10,166 bases of DNA from an uncultured Bacilli bacterium. Its GTDB lineage: Bacteria > Bacillota_I > Bacilli_A > RF39 > UBA660. The DNA lies in assembly GCA_947589375.1 (NCBI GenBank), contig CANQAO010000033.1:1-10166 (forward strand), given 5' to 3'. Position numbers and translations under genes: made by a program. Under the pieces are notes generated by a model, which worked only from the letters and a program-made list of their open reading frames with translations, was not told where the DNA came from and ran no database searches. Shown piece by piece: positions 1 through 6,118 of this stretch (its first letter is position 1; each line of letters opens with the position of its first letter).

Positions 1-9
1 CATACTAAA

Positions 10-44
10 AAATAGTGTGATGATTTTTTTCACCAACACTATTT
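10..44. repeat. Imperfect hairpin at left edge
   Basis: Nine-base arms AAATAGTGT (10-18) and ACACTATTT (36-44) enclose a 17-nt loop rich in T. No T-run follows the right arm, so this is not a clear terminator. It may be a 3' UTR hairpin of a gene to the left of the window. Confidence 0.35.
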
Positions 45-62
45 ATAATACAACCCAACTTT

Positions 63-87
63 AAACCCTTAAATAGGGTTTTTCTTT
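63..87 (+). terminator. Intrinsic terminator of an upstream gene
   Basis: Arms AAACCCT (63-69) and AGGGTTT (75-81) form a 7-bp stem with a 5-nt loop, followed by TTCTTTT. This is a standard rho-independent terminator on the + strand. The gene it ends lies left of the window. It separates that gene from the rhodanese gene. Confidence 0.7.
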
Positions 88-141
88 TGGGCCCACAATG
101 ATTAGTCTTTTTGTCATATACTATAACAAGAGGTGATTAAT

Positions 142-429
142 TTGAATATTTCTGTTTCTGATTTGCTCAAACTTTCAAATCCCAATATAATTGATATTAG
201 GCCTATTCAAAATTTCAATAATAACCATATTCCTAATGCTAGAAATATCAGTTATAATGATTTAATGATAAATCCTGGGAAATATTTAAATAGAAATGAA
301 ACATATTATATATATTGTCGTCATGGGCTAACTTCACAAGGCTTATGCCAAATATTAAACAATCAAGGTTATAAAACGGTAAGTGTTATTGGGGGCTATG
401 AAGCTTGGCTCCTTCAAAATAACGAATAA
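142..429 (+). CDS. Single-domain rhodanese (sulfurtransferase-like) protein
   Basis: A stand-alone rhodanese domain of about 95 residues, predicted to be cytosolic. The family carries sulfur as a persulfide on an active-site cysteine. Features seen: an N-terminal IIDIRP strand with the usual Asp-Ile-Arg, the HIPNARNI segment matching the family's 'GHIPGA.N', the active-site loop CRHGLTS with the candidate nucleophile Cys59, and a C-terminal VIGGYEAW motif matching 'L.GG...W'. The whole domain fits the length of PspE/GlpE-like proteins. I chose TTG at 142 because AGAGGTGA ends five bases before it; an in-frame GTG at 133 overlaps that ribosome binding site and would add three residues. The donor and acceptor of sulfur cannot be told from sequence. 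A 64-nt gap separates it from the HTH gene, and the two may share a transcript. Confidence 0.85.
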   Translation: MNISVSDLLKLSNPNIIDIRPIQNFNNNHIPNARNISYNDLMINPGKYLNRNETYYIYCRHGLTSQGLCQILNNQGYKTVSVIGGYEAWLLQNNE

Positions 430-493
430 TAGTGTTACGAACCGCAACACCAACAAACCTTAAAAATATGGGAAAATAATATTGGTGGTAGAT

Positions 494-760
494 ATGCAGT
501 TTAATCGTAATGATGAAAATTATGTATATGATTTTGTTGGTAAAAATATTAGAAAGTATCGCAAGCAAAAAGGCTGGACCCAAAGAGAACTTGCTGAAAG
601 AAGCCGATATTCCAAACAATTTATTTCTAATATGGAAAACAACGTCCACCAAACATTTTCCTTAGGTACCATTTGGAAACTCGCACAAGTGTTAGAAATC
701 AAATTATCAGATCTATGTGAAGAACCAGAAAATGAAGAGGAGAAAATTGAAAGCATGTAA
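494..760 (+). CDS. Small Xre/Cro-type HTH transcriptional regulator
   Basis: An 88-residue protein that is almost entirely one helix-turn-helix domain of the Xre/HTH_3 family, expected to bind DNA as a dimer. Residues about 15-75 carry the pattern: GKNIRKYRKQKGWTQRELAE (helices 1-2), RYSKQFISNMEN (recognition helix with S..FIS..E) and FSLGTIWKLAQVLEI..SDL. The tail is acidic (EEPENEEEKIES). There is no extra sensor or peptidase domain. ATG 494 is preferred because GGTGG lies five bases upstream; TTG 482 and GTG 485 are in frame but lack a good ribosome binding site. The terminator that ends the gene overlaps its stop codon. Its target is unknown. It could regulate itself or the rhodanese gene, but no operator was identified. 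Confidence 0.85.
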   Translation: MQFNRNDENYVYDFVGKNIRKYRKQKGWTQRELAERSRYSKQFISNMENNVHQTFSLGTIWKLAQVLEIKLSDLCEEPENEEEKIESM

Positions 761-770
761 ATGCTTTTTT
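750..770 (+). terminator. Intrinsic terminator overlapping the HTH stop codon
   Basis: Arms AAAGCAT (750-756) and ATGCTTT (761-767) with a 4-nt loop GTAA, then T residues to 770. The last codons and the UAA stop of the HTH gene lie within the left arm and loop, so termination and translation end at the same place. Confidence 0.7.
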
Positions 771-794
771 CTGTTGGAAAAATATCGGATAAGC

Positions 795-823
795 TTGAAA
801 CAAATAATTAGATAAGTTATAAT
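795..823 (+). promoter_or_regulatory. Sigma-A promoter for rmuC
   Basis: TTGAAA (795-800), a 17-bp spacer and a perfect TATAAT (818-823). Transcription would start near 830, leaving a very short leader. GGGAGG at 833-838 is the ribosome binding site, eight bases before ATG 847. Confidence 0.8.
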
Positions 824-846
824 GAAAATGATGGGAGGCTAAGGTT

Positions 847-1941
847 ATGGCATACATAATTATTGGATTATTGATTATTATATTAATAGTAAGTATCATT
901 TCGCTTACTAAAAACATTAACGAATCTAACATTACTGAAAGACTCGGTAAAATGGAGACAGGTATTGTTAAAGAGCTAGGGCTTTTTAAAAGTGATTTAG
1001 GTGACAATACTAATAAAAATTTTGATAAATTAAATGAAAAAATCGAAACTAAACTTACGCAAATTAACGATAAAGTAAATGAAAGATTAGATCAAAATTT
1101 TGAAAAAACTAATAAGACTTTTACCTCAGTACTAGAAAGATTATCGAAAATTGATGAAGCGCAAAAGAAAATTGATAGTCTATCTAATGATATTGTGTCG
1201 CTGCAAACAGTTTTAACTGATAAAAAAACAAGAGGTATTTTCGGCGAAGTCAATTTAAAACATATTTTAGAAAATGTCTTTGGACCAAATAATAAAGTTT
1301 ATAAATTACAATATACTTTAAGTAATGGAACTATTGCCGATAGTGTTCTTTTTGCTCCTGAACCTTTAGGTTTAATTGCCATCGATTCTAAATTTCCACT
1401 AGAAAACTATCAAAATATGGTTGATAAAAATAATGCTCATAGAGATAATGCCGAAAAATTATTTAAACAAGACATGAAAAAACATATCGATGCTATTGCG
1501 ACTAAATATATTATTCCTGGGGAAACAACCGATCAAGCTATTTTATTTTTACCAGCTGAAGCTATCTTTGCCGAAGTTAATGCTTATCATCAAGATATTA
1601 TGGATTATGCTTATAAAAAAAGAGTATGGATAACTGGTCCCACGACTTTAATGAGTACTTTAACGACCTTACAAATTATTATGAAAAATATCGAACGTGA
1701 TAAATATACCAAAGTTATTCAATCGGAACTTCGTCTATTAGATGAAGAATTTAAACGTTATAAAGAGAGATGGGACAAACTTTTTAGAAGTATTGATACA
1801 GTTAGTAAAGATGTTAAAGACATTCACACGACAACTGAAAAAATCACCAAAAGATTTAACTCAATCAATGGTGTAGAAATGGAGACTATAGCCCATGAAG
1901 AAAATCAATTACTTACTCATTCTGATAACTCTGATATGTAG
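847..1941 (+). CDS. rmuC: RmuC family protein (putative DNA recombination protein)
   Basis: A 364-residue RmuC-family protein. E. coli RmuC limits inversion at short inverted repeats and is thought to be a nuclease-related, membrane-tethered protein; its biochemical activity is not settled. Seen here: one N-terminal membrane segment (residues about 2-20), a coiled-coil region of charged heptads (about 30-125) and the RmuC domain (about 127-330). Domain hallmarks are RGIFGEVNLKHILENVFG, the highly conserved IAIDSKFPLENY near residue 180, FLPAEAIFAEV near 235 and WITGPTTLMSTLTTL near 261. Length and order are normal for the family, with a short C-terminal tail. It has its own promoter and strong ribosome binding site. 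Its last 47 bases overlap the start of the membrane protein gene, which suggests coupled translation. Confidence 0.88.
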   Translation: MAYIIIGLLIIILIVSIISLTKNINESNITERLGKMETGIVKELGLFKSDLGDNTNKNFDKLNEKIETKLTQINDKVNERLDQNFEKTNKTFTSVLERLSKIDEAQKKIDSLSNDIVSLQTVLTDKKTRGIFGEVNLKHILENVFGPNNKVYKLQYTLSNGTIADSVLFAPEPLGLIAIDSKFPLENYQNMVDKNNAHRDNAEKLFKQDMKKHIDAIATKYIIPGETTDQAILFLPAEAIFAEVNAYHQDIMDYAYKKRVWITGPTTLMSTLTTLQIIMKNIERDKYTKVIQSELRLLDEEFKRYKERWDKLFRSIDTVSKDVKDIHTTTEKITKRFNSINGVEMETIAHEENQLLTHSDNSDM

Positions 1942-2458
1942 TTTTGTAACCATTTTTTCAGAACTAGATAAAGGTATAGTCATTATTTTAAAAGATGCGA
2001 GTATTATATTTACTATTTCGGTGCCTTATATAGTAAAACGGGTATTTAAAATAGACTTAAGTGAAAGTTTTATCACCCTTTGGATTATATACATTTTTTT
2101 CAATCATTATTTAGGGATAATTGCTGAATATTATAACAAGTGGGAAGGCCTTGATAAATGGACCCATATGTTATCTGGTGTGCTTTCAGCTTATGGAGCC
2201 GCTTTAATTTTAAAATATAATAAAACAAAAAACACTTTAGTCAATATTTTATTTATCGTTTCTTTCGCTTGGCTCTGCGCCGGCTTATGGGAAACCTTTG
2301 AATTTACTTGTAATTATTTTGTCGGTGGCGATGCGCAAAGAGTCGCGGAAACGGGCGTATCCGATACGATGTGGGATATGATAGTCGCCTTTATCGGAGC
2401 TATATTATTTAGTATTTATTACTATATTACTAGTAAAATTTTACACAAAAACAGTTAA
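1895..2458 (+). CDS. YjdF/DUF2238-like integral membrane protein
   Basis: A 187-residue hydrophobic protein with about six predicted membrane segments (roughly residues 5-22, 28-48, 58-78, 92-108, 115-135, 160-180). Polar residues within the second half recall the YjdF/DUF2238 family: LDKWTHMLSG (Asp and His in the D...H...G pattern), LWETFEF (two Glu in the fifth helix) and TGVSDTMWDMI (Asp-Thr-x-Trp-Asp-Met). These conserved acidic and His residues suggest a buried functional site, but the family has no established biochemical role. The start at ATG 1895 has GGAG ten bases upstream inside rmuC, with a 47-nt overlap in another frame. A palindromic terminator overlaps its stop codon. The family assignment comes from the motif pattern and is moderately sure; that it is a membrane protein is clear. 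Confidence 0.75.
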   Translation: MKKINYLLILITLICSFVTIFSELDKGIVIILKDASIIFTISVPYIVKRVFKIDLSESFITLWIIYIFFNHYLGIIAEYYNKWEGLDKWTHMLSGVLSAYGAALILKYNKTKNTLVNILFIVSFAWLCAGLWETFEFTCNYFVGGDAQRVAETGVSDTMWDMIVAFIGAILFSIYYYITSKILHKNS

Positions 2459-2470
2459 TTAACTGTTTTT
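2447..2470. terminator. Palindromic (bidirectional) terminator after the membrane protein gene
   Basis: A perfect 24-bp palindrome. Arms AAAAACAGTT and AACTGTTTTT surround AATT, and the right arm ends in a T-run. The UAA stop of the membrane protein gene (2456-2458) lies in the palindrome. It can terminate in either direction and closes the rmuC transcript. Confidence 0.7.
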
Positions 2471-2507
2471 AAATACTTAAATACTATATTTTTTTGTCTA
2501 AATAGCT

Positions 2508-2513
2508 TATAAT
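2508..2513 (+). promoter_or_regulatory. Promoter -10 element for rnr-smpB
   Basis: A perfect TATAAT at 2508-2513 lies after the palindromic terminator and just before the rnr ribosome binding site AGAGGTG (2520-2526). No good -35 hexamer occurs at 17 bp. TTGTCT at 2494-2499 is too close, so this promoter rests on the -10 element and its position. Confidence 0.45.
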
Positions 2514-2532
2514 TAAATTAGAGGTGAAAAGC

Positions 2533-4644
2533 ATGGAGGAAAAAGTCTACAATATAATTACGGGTCAAAACAAAGCGATAACTTATGAAGAAATCATGGG
2601 ACAGTTAGAAGCCGATGAAAAGGAAAAGCTAACGCCGACTTTAATTAAATTAGCTAATGACTTAAAAATACGAGTAACCAATAAAGGTAAATATGAAAAA
2701 TTTAATGATAGTAGTCAAAAAATTGGAACTTTAGTTATGAATCCTAAAGGTTTTGGTTTTGTCATGATTGATGGTGAAGAGGACGACTACTATGTATCTA
2801 AAAATAATATTAATGGAGCGATTAATGGCGATACGGTTATTATAACCGTAATTAATGAAGAAAAAAAAGAAGCTGTTATTCGCAAAATAAATCAAAGAAA
2901 TTTAGACGATCTCTTAGTCGGCGAATTTTATATTAAAGATGGAAAAAATTTCATTGATTTAGATGATGATAAAATAAATATCATCGTCGAAATTCCCGAA
3001 GATAAAACTAAAGGTGCGGTGACGGGACATAAAGTAGTTGTTAAAATAAATAATAATCTCGATAAAACTAATTATTATCAAGGGGAAATTATGCGAATTT
3101 TGGGGCATAAAGATGATCCTGGAGTTGATATTTTATCAATCGCCGCTAAATATAAAATTAATGATGTTTTCGCTCCGGAGGTCATTAAAGAATTAGAAGA
3201 TATTCCTAGGGAAGTTAAACCCGAAGAGATGAAAGACCGCAAAGACTTAAGAGAAGAAATGATTTTTACCATTGATGGCGATGATACGAAAGATATCGAT
3301 GACGCTATTAGTTTAAAAAAAGAAAATGGGCATTATATTTTAGGAGTGCATATCGCCGATGTTTCTTATTATGTCAAAGAAAATACCGCCATTGGTGATG
3401 AAGCTTATAATCGTGGGACTAGTTCTTATCTAGCCGATACAGTTATCCCCATGCTCCCACATGAGCTTTCCAATGGTATTTGTTCTTTAAATCCTAATGT
3501 CGATCGCTTGGCTATTTCATGCATGATGGAAATTGATGAAAAGGGTAATACTTTAAATAGTGAAATTTTTGAAAGTGTTATTCGTTCAAGAAAACAAATG
3601 ACTTATAAAAATGTTAATCAAATTATTGAAAAAAACATTATTCCTGAAGGTTATGAAGCATTTGCGGATACTTTAAAAGAAATGCATGAACTAGCGAAAA
3701 TTATTCGAAAGAATAAAATCGTTAGAGGCTATATCGATTTTGATACTGATGAACCCAAGATAATAGTTGATGATCATGGTAAAGCGATTGATGTAAAAAA
3801 ACGTGAACGTGGTGAAGGTGAAAAATTAATCGAAGACTTTATGATATGCGCTAATGAAGCTGTAGCGACAACCATTACCTATATGGAACTACCATTTATT
3901 TATCGTGTTCATGGTATGCCTGATGAAGATAAAATTAAAGAATTTTTAAATTTCACGGGTATTTTAGGTCACAAAGTAAATGCCAATTTAAGAAATATTA
4001 CTCCAAAAACCATTCAAAATATTTTAGATCAATTGCGTGATAAAAAAGAATATCCAATTTTATCAACCATGCTTTTAAGAAGTATGAAAAAAGCCATTTA
4101 TGATAGTACGAATATTGGCCACTTCGGTTTAGCTAGTAAATGTTATACCCATTTTACTTCGCCAATTAGAAGATTTCCTGATTTAACAGTTCATCGACTA
4201 CTTCGAACATATTTATTTAAACATCAAATCAATAATGAAACCATTAATTATTTTACTAGTAAACTGCCGCAAATTGCTCTTAAGTCATCAGAACGAGAAA
4301 GAGCCGCTGTGGAGTGTGAACGAGATGTCACTGATATGAAAATGGCTGAATATATGCTGGATCACATTGGCGAAACTTTCGAAGGAATGATTAATACCGT
4401 TACTAATTACGGCATGTATGTCGAGTTACCTAATTTAGTTGAAGGAATGGTTAGAATTGACGATTTAGATGACGATTACTATTTTTATCAAGAAGCGACA
4501 TATAGCTTAATTGGTAAAAGAACGAAGAAAAAATATATGGTTGGTGACAAAGTTACTGTGACTGTGGAAAGTGTTATTAAAGATAAAGGTTTAATTAATT
4601 TTGTTCTGGCCCCAAAAGGTGATGAAAATGGAAATAATAAATAG
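2533..4644 (+). CDS. rnr: Ribonuclease R (3'-5' exoribonuclease)
   Basis: A 703-residue RNase II/R family enzyme that degrades RNA processively from the 3' end, including structured and nonstop mRNAs. Domain order: N-terminal winged-helix region (about 1-60), cold-shock-like domains (about 65-220; IGTLVMNPKGFGFVMI), catalytic RNB domain (about 240-560) and C-terminal S1 domain (about 610-695; GMINTVTNYGMYVEL). The metal-binding site is intact in TIDGDDTKDIDDAIS: Asp248, Asp254, Asp256 and Asp257 match the spacing of Asp201/207/209/210 in E. coli RNase II. CYTHFTSPIRRFPDLTVHR is the conserved end of the RNB domain. There is only a short tail after S1. ATG 2533 is chosen for its spacing to AGAGGTG; GTG 2524 sits inside that site. 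It overlaps smpB by 17 nt, matching its known work with SmpB-tmRNA in clearing faulty messages. Confidence 0.97.
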   Translation: MEEKVYNIITGQNKAITYEEIMGQLEADEKEKLTPTLIKLANDLKIRVTNKGKYEKFNDSSQKIGTLVMNPKGFGFVMIDGEEDDYYVSKNNINGAINGDTVIITVINEEKKEAVIRKINQRNLDDLLVGEFYIKDGKNFIDLDDDKINIIVEIPEDKTKGAVTGHKVVVKINNNLDKTNYYQGEIMRILGHKDDPGVDILSIAAKYKINDVFAPEVIKELEDIPREVKPEEMKDRKDLREEMIFTIDGDDTKDIDDAISLKKENGHYILGVHIADVSYYVKENTAIGDEAYNRGTSSYLADTVIPMLPHELSNGICSLNPNVDRLAISCMMEIDEKGNTLNSEIFESVIRSRKQMTYKNVNQIIEKNIIPEGYEAFADTLKEMHELAKIIRKNKIVRGYIDFDTDEPKIIVDDHGKAIDVKKRERGEGEKLIEDFMICANEAVATTITYMELPFIYRVHGMPDEDKIKEFLNFTGILGHKVNANLRNITPKTIQNILDQLRDKKEYPILSTMLLRSMKKAIYDSTNIGHFGLASKCYTHFTSPIRRFPDLTVHRLLRTYLFKHQINNETINYFTSKLPQIALKSSERERAAVECERDVTDMKMAEYMLDHIGETFEGMINTVTNYGMYVELPNLVEGMVRIDDLDDDYYFYQEATYSLIGKRTKKKYMVGDKVTVTVESVIKDKGLINFVLAPKGDENGNNK

Positions 4645-5062
4645 AAAAGCTAAATATGATTATCAGATTTCCGATACTATTGAAGCGGGCATTGTCCTAA
4701 CCGGTACTGAAATCAAATCAATAAGAGCTGGTAAAGCACAGCTTAAAGATAGTTATGCAACCATAAAAAAAGGTGAAGCTATTTTAATTAATATGCATAT
4801 TAGTCAGTATGAACAAGGCAATCAGTTTAACCATGATGAGACGCGAACGAGAAAACTATTATTACATAAAAAAGAAATTTTAAAACTAAATGATAAAATC
4901 AAATTAGAAGGCTTTACTTTAGTACCTTTAAAACTTTACTTTAATAAAAATAAAGCAAAAATATTATTGGGCGTAGGCAAAGGTAAAAAAACATATGATA
5001 AAAGAGAAGCTATTAAAAAAAGAGACATCGAAAAAGATATTCAAGCTAGATTAAAAAGATAA
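4628..5062 (+). CDS. smpB: SmpB, tmRNA-binding protein
   Basis: A 144-residue SmpB. It binds the tRNA-like part of tmRNA and brings it into the empty A site of ribosomes stalled on mRNA lacking a stop codon. Seen: the N-terminal INRKAKYDYQI, the core GIVLTGTEIKSIRAGKAQLK with the family's 'G..L.GTE.KS.R' signature, SYATIKKGEAILINMHIS, and a basic C-terminal tail (GKGKKTYDKREAIKKRDIEK) that in known SmpB proteins enters the mRNA channel. Length is normal. I start at ATG 4628 because AAGGTGA (4616-4622) lies five bases upstream, and MEIINRKA is the expected N-terminus. The longer frame back to 4601 lies inside rnr. The 17-nt overlap with rnr implies one transcript. The partner RNA gene ssrA follows 102 bp downstream. 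Confidence 0.97.
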   Translation: MEIINRKAKYDYQISDTIEAGIVLTGTEIKSIRAGKAQLKDSYATIKKGEAILINMHISQYEQGNQFNHDETRTRKLLLHKKEILKLNDKIKLEGFTLVPLKLYFNKNKAKILLGVGKGKKTYDKREAIKKRDIEKDIQARLKR

Positions 5063-5085
5063 AGCTTAAAATTATACATTAAAAA

Positions 5086-5116
5086 GGTTCATCATCTTAT
5101 AGTTAGATGATGGACC
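5086..5116. terminator. Hairpin terminator between smpB and ssrA
   Basis: A 12-bp stem: GGTTCATCATCT (5086-5097) pairs with AGATGATGGACC (5105-5116), with one G-U pair and a 7-nt loop. On the + strand only a broken T-run follows (AATTTGATTTT). On the - strand the stem is followed by TTTTT, the better terminator. It probably works in both directions and isolates rnr-smpB from ssrA. Confidence 0.6.
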
Positions 5117-5124
5117 AATTTGAT

Positions 5125-5153
5125 TTTACATATTTAATAAAATGTGATAAAAT
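5125..5153 (+). promoter_or_regulatory. Promoter of ssrA
   Basis: TTTACA (5125-5130), a 17-bp spacer and TAAAAT (5148-5153). Transcription would start about 5160, a few bases before the mature tmRNA 5' end at 5165, which in this family is cut by RNase P. A second possible -10, TATATT (5153-5158), has no matching -35. Confidence 0.65.
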
Positions 5154-5164
5154 ATATTCCACAT

Positions 5165-5522
5165 GGGGGCGCTTAGGTTTCGACAGATATGTGGAGATTA
5201 AAATTGCAAGTCGGAGGTACACGTTAAGTACACAGTTAAATATAACTGGAAAAACTGAAGGCTATAATGGCCAATTAGCTTTCGCTTAAGAATAAGACGA
5301 AGCTGCTCTTTCTATTCTCTTTCCCATGGGGAATTTTAAGGGCTCATATTTAAGTGGGATATATTATTACTAAGTCTAGGAGTAATAACGAATTTTATAG
5401 ACTTACTAATAAATTGGTGGTTAGCTACCGTATTTATTAGGACACTTATTAGCTAACTAAACTTGTAGAGATTTTTTTGGAAATATATTTGGACAGGAGT
5501 TCGATTCTCCTCGCCTCCACCA
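5165..5522 (+). ncRNA. ssrA: tmRNA (transfer-messenger RNA), one-piece form
   Basis: A complete 358-nt tmRNA. The acceptor stem pairs GGGGGCG (5165-5171) with CGCCTCC (5512-5518), followed by an encoded ACCA (5519-5522). The 5' D-like region carries TTTCGACAG, a tmRNA hallmark. The T arm is AGGAG-TTCGATT-CTCCT (5495-5511). The middle contains TTAAATATAACT, matching the B. subtilis sequence just before the resume codon, and then the tag reading frame. The RNA is charged with alanine, enters stalled ribosomes with SmpB, and adds a degradation tag. It lies next to smpB and rnr, its functional partners. A terminator follows 40 nt downstream. The gene is intact, and no copy of its 3' end is seen elsewhere in the window. 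Boundaries are set by the acceptor-stem pairing. Pseudoknots were not traced in full. Confidence 0.97.
5248..5289 (+). other. tmRNA tag reading frame
   Basis: The resume codon GGA at 5248 follows TATAACT as in B. subtilis ssrA. The encoded tag is GKTEGYNGQLAFA, stop UAA, so the full tag on a rescued protein is Ala plus these 13 residues. The start GKT is shared with the Bacillus tag. The end LAFA differs from the usual LAA and recalls the AFA end of Mesoplasma/Mycoplasma tags. This is the C-terminal degron read by Clp or Lon proteases. Confidence 0.9.
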
Positions 5523-5561
5523 GTGACGAATCTGTTCGGAAAAGTCCGAGCATAGATATAG

Positions 5562-5590
5562 AAATCAATCTGAAATATGATTGATTTTTT
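5562..5590 (+). terminator. Terminator of ssrA
   Basis: AAATCAATC (5562-5570) pairs with GATTGATTT (5579-5587) around an 8-nt loop and is followed by TTT. The 9-bp stem is perfect. A smaller hairpin TCGGA/TCCGA lies between the tmRNA end and this terminator (about 5536-5550) and may help 3' processing. Confidence 0.75.
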
Positions 5591-5605
5591 CGTGGTATTA
5601 GAAAA

Positions 5606-5632
5606 AGTCATCACAAAAGAATGGTGGTGATT
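5606..5632 (+). promoter_or_regulatory. Hairpin that masks the ribosome binding site of the 5635 gene
   Basis: AGTCATCAC (5606-5614) can pair with GTGGTGATT (5624-5632) in a 9-bp stem with two G-U pairs. The right arm contains most of the ribosome binding site GGTGGTGA, and the start codon is two bases beyond it. Folding would hide the site from ribosomes. The stem is of moderate strength, so this could be thermal, ligand-linked or incidental. Confidence 0.4.
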
Positions 5633-5634
5633 AA

Positions 5635-5907
5635 ATGAATATAATCAAACAACAGCTTGATATTGAAGAAAGTTTAAAACAGAGAATAGAATTTATTTTT
5701 GAGTTTTGTCATATTAAGCCAAAAATAAAAAATGGTAGTATTAGAAAAATTGATAAAACTAATTTATCTTATATCGAACCGCATCAAGTAGTAGTAAAAA
5801 ATACAACATTCTTGTTTTTTAACTATTCTAATGATATTTACATAAATAACTTAAATCATAAAATAAAGTTATCTGAACTAGAAGATTATATCAAAAATAT
5901 GAGCTAA
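5635..5907 (+). CDS. Small protein of unknown function
   Basis: A 90-residue protein that I do not recognise. It starts with an amphipathic, charged N-terminal part (LDIEESLKQRIEFIFEF), passes through a basic stretch (KPKIKNGSIRKIDK) and ends in a Phe/Tyr/Asn-rich half (TTFLFFNYSNDIYINNLNHK) and an acidic helix (LSELEDYIKN). There is no signal peptide or clear membrane segment. The pattern suggests a small mixed alpha/beta cytosolic protein. GGTGGTGA lies four bases before ATG 5635, but a hairpin can mask it. The gene sits between the ssrA terminator and the promoter of the recombinase region, so it is either the last chromosomal gene or the first gene of the mobile element. No terminator is seen after its stop. 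Confidence 0.6.
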   Translation: MNIIKQQLDIEESLKQRIEFIFEFCHIKPKIKNGSIRKIDKTNLSYIEPHQVVVKNTTFLFFNYSNDIYINNLNHKIKLSELEDYIKNMS

Positions 5908-5921
5908 TACCTAAAAAATGT

Positions 5922-5950
5922 TTGACATTTACCCAAAAAAGAGTTAATAT
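5922..5950 (+). promoter_or_regulatory. Strong sigma-A promoter of the leader-recombinase unit
   Basis: A perfect TTGACA (5922-5927), a 17-bp spacer and TAATAT (5945-5950), among the best promoters in the window. Transcription would start near 5957. The leader RNA first forms a small hairpin, AAGGAATA (5963-5970) with TATTCCTT (5978-5985), before the leader-peptide ribosome binding site. Confidence 0.8.
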
Positions 5951-6007
5951 ATCATACCAATAAAGGAATATATGCCCTATTCCTTAATTAAAAAAGGGGG
6001 AATCAAT

Positions 6008-6064
6008 ATGCGATTTCTGAAATATATTAAATTATATAATCATGGGGGAGATAAAAGGTATTAG
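6008..6064 (+). CDS. Leader peptide of an attenuator (18 aa)
   Basis: An 18-codon frame encoding MRFLKYIKLYNHGGDKRY, ending in UAG. It has a very strong ribosome binding site (AAGGGGG, about 5994-6000) seven bases before the ATG, far better than chance would give. Codons 14-18 and the stop lie inside the terminator hairpin that follows (left arm 6048-6058), so ribosome position on this frame decides whether the terminator can fold. This is the layout of known translational or transcriptional attenuators in Gram-positive bacteria, for example the leader before tet(M) in Tn916. The peptide is rich in Lys, Tyr and Leu, but has no long run of one amino acid that would mark an amino-acid attenuator. 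The next gene is the serine recombinase. Confidence 0.7.
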   Translation: MRFLKYIKLYNHGGDKRY

Positions 6065-6096
6065 ATTATATCTAGGACTTTTTATCTCTCTTTTTT
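6046..6096 (+). terminator. Attenuator terminator upstream of the recombinase
   Basis: GAGATAAAAGG (6048-6058) pairs with CTTTTTATCTC (6078-6088) in an 11-bp stem with one G-U pair. Two more outer pairs (6046-6047 with 6089-6090) and an inner TAGA/TCTA stem (6062-6065 with 6071-6074) extend it. Six T residues follow (6091-6096). It stands between promoter and recombinase, with no gene ended by it except the leader peptide. It is therefore best read as a conditional terminator. Confidence 0.75.
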
Positions 6097-6118
6097 GTAA
6101 AAAAAGGAGCGTGAGATA

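Noticed and set aside
117..122. TATACT as a -10 element for the rhodanese gene
   Set aside because: No -35 hexamer lies at a workable distance, so a promoter could not be supported beyond a guess.
432..450. Hairpin GTGTT/AACAC after the rhodanese gene
   Set aside because: A 5-bp stem without a T-run is too weak to call a terminator.
386..1007. Open frames on the - strand opposite the rhodanese, HTH and rmuC genes
   Set aside because: They lack ribosome binding sites, have no family resemblance, and lie opposite well-supported genes.
3078..3272. Open frame on the - strand inside rnr
   Set aside because: It lies fully inside a conserved RNase R coding region and shows no sign of its own.
5107..5289. 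An open frame of 60 codons across the ssrA region
   Set aside because: It overlaps the tmRNA acceptor stem and tag region and starts within a terminator hairpin. Only the tag codons at its end are translated, and these are read by trans-translation from the resume codon.
5495..5522. The 3' end of tmRNA as the attachment site of the element
   Set aside because: Elements that use this site normally carry a tyrosine integrase, but only a serine recombinase is present. The native-looking terminator follows the tmRNA directly, and no second copy of the 3' end occurs in the window.
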